Origin: Nanobdellota archaeon
Lineage (GTDB): Archaea; Nanobdellota; Nanobdellia; Pacearchaeales; GW2011-AR1
Direction: 5' to 3'
NCBI GenBank assembly: GCA_022563455.1
Contig: JADFNI010000046.1
Span: 1 to 5,980 of the forward strand
Length of the DNA: 5,980 nucleotides
A program made the position numbers and the translations under genes. Positions 5,494 to 5,980 of this stretch are shown in pieces; the stretch's first letter is position 1, and each line of letters begins with the position of its first letter. The notes under the pieces were generated by a model. The model made no database searches. It worked only from the letters and a program-made list of their open reading frames with translations, and was not told where the DNA came from.

Positions 5494-5507
5494 ACTATTT
5501 TCTTCTT
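5471..5507. terminator. Probable bidirectional terminator between convergent genes
   Basis: AAGAAGAAATAG (5471-5482) pairs with CTATTTTCTTCTT (5495-5507), with one bulged T and a 12-base loop. The hairpin spans the stops of the ATPase gene and of the opposing - strand gene, whose ends overlap by 4 bases. Its position exactly at the convergence point is the best argument for termination of both transcripts. It is AT-rich, so the stem is weak. Confidence 0.45.
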
Positions 5508-5675
5508 TGCTAACATCTTAACATTCTCTTTCTGTATATCCACAAGATTTTCCATTATTCCTAAAATCTCAAACTGATGTGAGATGTTACCATCTTCATA
5601 ACCAGAAAACTCTCTTGCTGTTGCTATCTTCCCCGTTCTTTCGTCAATTCCTACTACTATTTTTATTTGTTTCAT
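5490..5675 (-). CDS. Small conserved-looking protein, function unknown
   Basis: 61 residues reading MKQIKIVVGIDERTGKIATA and onward, with a beta-hairpin-like start and a helix around SHQFEILGIMENL (32-44). This resembles small phage proteins with a 'sHefEILGIlenl' helix, none with a known function to my knowledge. The start ATG has no Shine-Dalgarno sequence; a dif-like dyad begins 5 bases upstream and a TATA-like GTATAAG lies about 27 bases upstream on this strand. It converges on the ATPase gene with a 4-base overlap. Confidence 0.62.
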   Translation of the reverse strand: MKQIKIVVGIDERTGKIATAREFSGYEDGNISHQFEILGIMENLVDIQKENVKMLAKKKIV

Positions 5676-5680
5676 TATAA

Positions 5681-5709
5681 GTTTCGTATAATGGTCACTT
5701 ATACGACCT
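5681..5709 (+). other. dif-like dyad, copy 4, upstream of the - strand gene
   Basis: Left arm GTTTCGTATAA (5681-5691), spacer TGGTCAC, right arm TTATACGACCT (5699-5709); the arms match at 9 of 11 positions. It is the best copy in the window. The left arm differs by one base from ATTTCGTATAA, the XerC half of plasmid pdif sites as known from Acinetobacter. It is in direct orientation with copy 1, with a different spacer. It lies in the promoter position of the gene at 5490-5675, so an operator role is equally open. Confidence 0.5.
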
Positions 5710-5742
5710 TTCCCTTTAATTCTATGTGTTCAACGCCTGTTT

Positions 5743-5758
5743 AAGTTTCGTAAAACTT
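5743..5758 (-). repeat. Short hairpin containing a half-site
   Basis: AAGTTTCGTAAAACTT is a 6-base inverted repeat around a 4-base loop (TACG when read on the - strand). It lies just after the stop of the - strand gene fragment and so may be its weak terminator. It also contains AAGTTTCGTA, the same ten bases as at 5679-5688 and, inverted, at 354-363, so it may instead be a decayed copy of the dyad arm. Confidence 0.35.
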
Positions 5759-5761
5759 CTG

Positions 5762-5980
5762 CTAAAACCCTTTCATCTTTACAGCGTGTTTTGTCGGCCC
5801 ACCATTATCTTCTTCATCTTGTTCCAATACTTTTTTTCTCTTAATAACTTCTAAACTTCCCTCATCCATATTCACCTCTTCAGGAAATTTACCATCTTTA
5901 CCAACTTTAGTAACAACTCCAAATTGAATACATCCATTGATAAATTCAGTTCTTGAAACAGCGACTCCTTTAAATCCTGT
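5762..5980 (-). CDS. C-terminal fragment of a conserved mobile-element protein, function unknown
   Basis: An open frame of 72 codons enters from the right edge and ends at TAG (5762-5764). It reads TGFKGVAVSRTEF, then NGCIQFGVV, KVGKDGKFPEEVNMDEGSLE and a C-terminal GGPTKHAVKMKGF. The 'GFKG.AVSRTEFxNGC' opening and the GGPT tail look like a conserved protein that I associate with phages and plasmids and that has no established role. It is in the same orientation as the 61-residue gene downstream, probably in one transcription unit, with about 85 bases between them holding the dyad. The beginning is outside the window. Confidence 0.65.
   Translation of the reverse strand, partial: TGFKGVAVSRTEFINGCIQFGVVTKVGKDGKFPEEVNMDEGSLEVIKRKKVLEQDEEDNGGPTKHAVKMKGF

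Overview
The window is about 70% A+T and looks like accessory DNA from a phage, plasmid or integrative element of an AT-rich prokaryote. Fourteen complete genes and two fragments are supported. Most are small and are packed on the + strand with ATGA-type or few-base junctions. None of the starts that can be assessed has a convincing Shine-Dalgarno sequence at normal spacing; instead most ATGs follow a short A-rich run. That pattern is typical of Bacteroidota and some other bacteria, including parts of the candidate phyla. A TATA-like box about 25 bases before the first ATG also leaves an archaeal, leaderless reading open. The host cannot be fixed from this window.

Layout. Bases 2-148 are the tail of a visibly more GC-rich + strand gene. 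Bases 149-581 are a non-coding control region with phased ACTAGG repeats, an AT-rich stretch and several copies of a dyad, TTCGTAT-N11-ATACGAA. Bases 582-5493 are one tight + strand gene series. It starts with a DUF6876-like protein, a zinc-ribbon protein and several conserved but uncharacterised mobile-element proteins. A possible divergent Ku-like protein, a second zinc-ribbon protein, a microprotein and an ATP-dependent DNA ligase follow. After two more small ORFs and a foldable stem structure, the series ends with an AAA+ type ATPase. Convergent to it are two - strand genes (5490-5675 and a fragment, 5762-5980), separated by another copy of the dyad.

How it may work. The ligase is the only gene with a firm biochemical assignment, and the ATPase has clear Walker motifs, so the series is probably a DNA replication or repair module. 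If the 189-residue protein upstream of the ligase really has a Ku fold, the middle of the operon would be a compact element-borne end-joining cassette; this is a hypothesis from pattern similarity only. The dyads resemble Xer/dif core sites (11-base arms, 7-base spacer), with a left arm close to the plasmid pdif arm known from Acinetobacter. They lie beside the starts of the first + strand gene and the first complete - strand gene. They could therefore be recombination sites bounding the module, operators for a regulator shared by both gene sets, or both.
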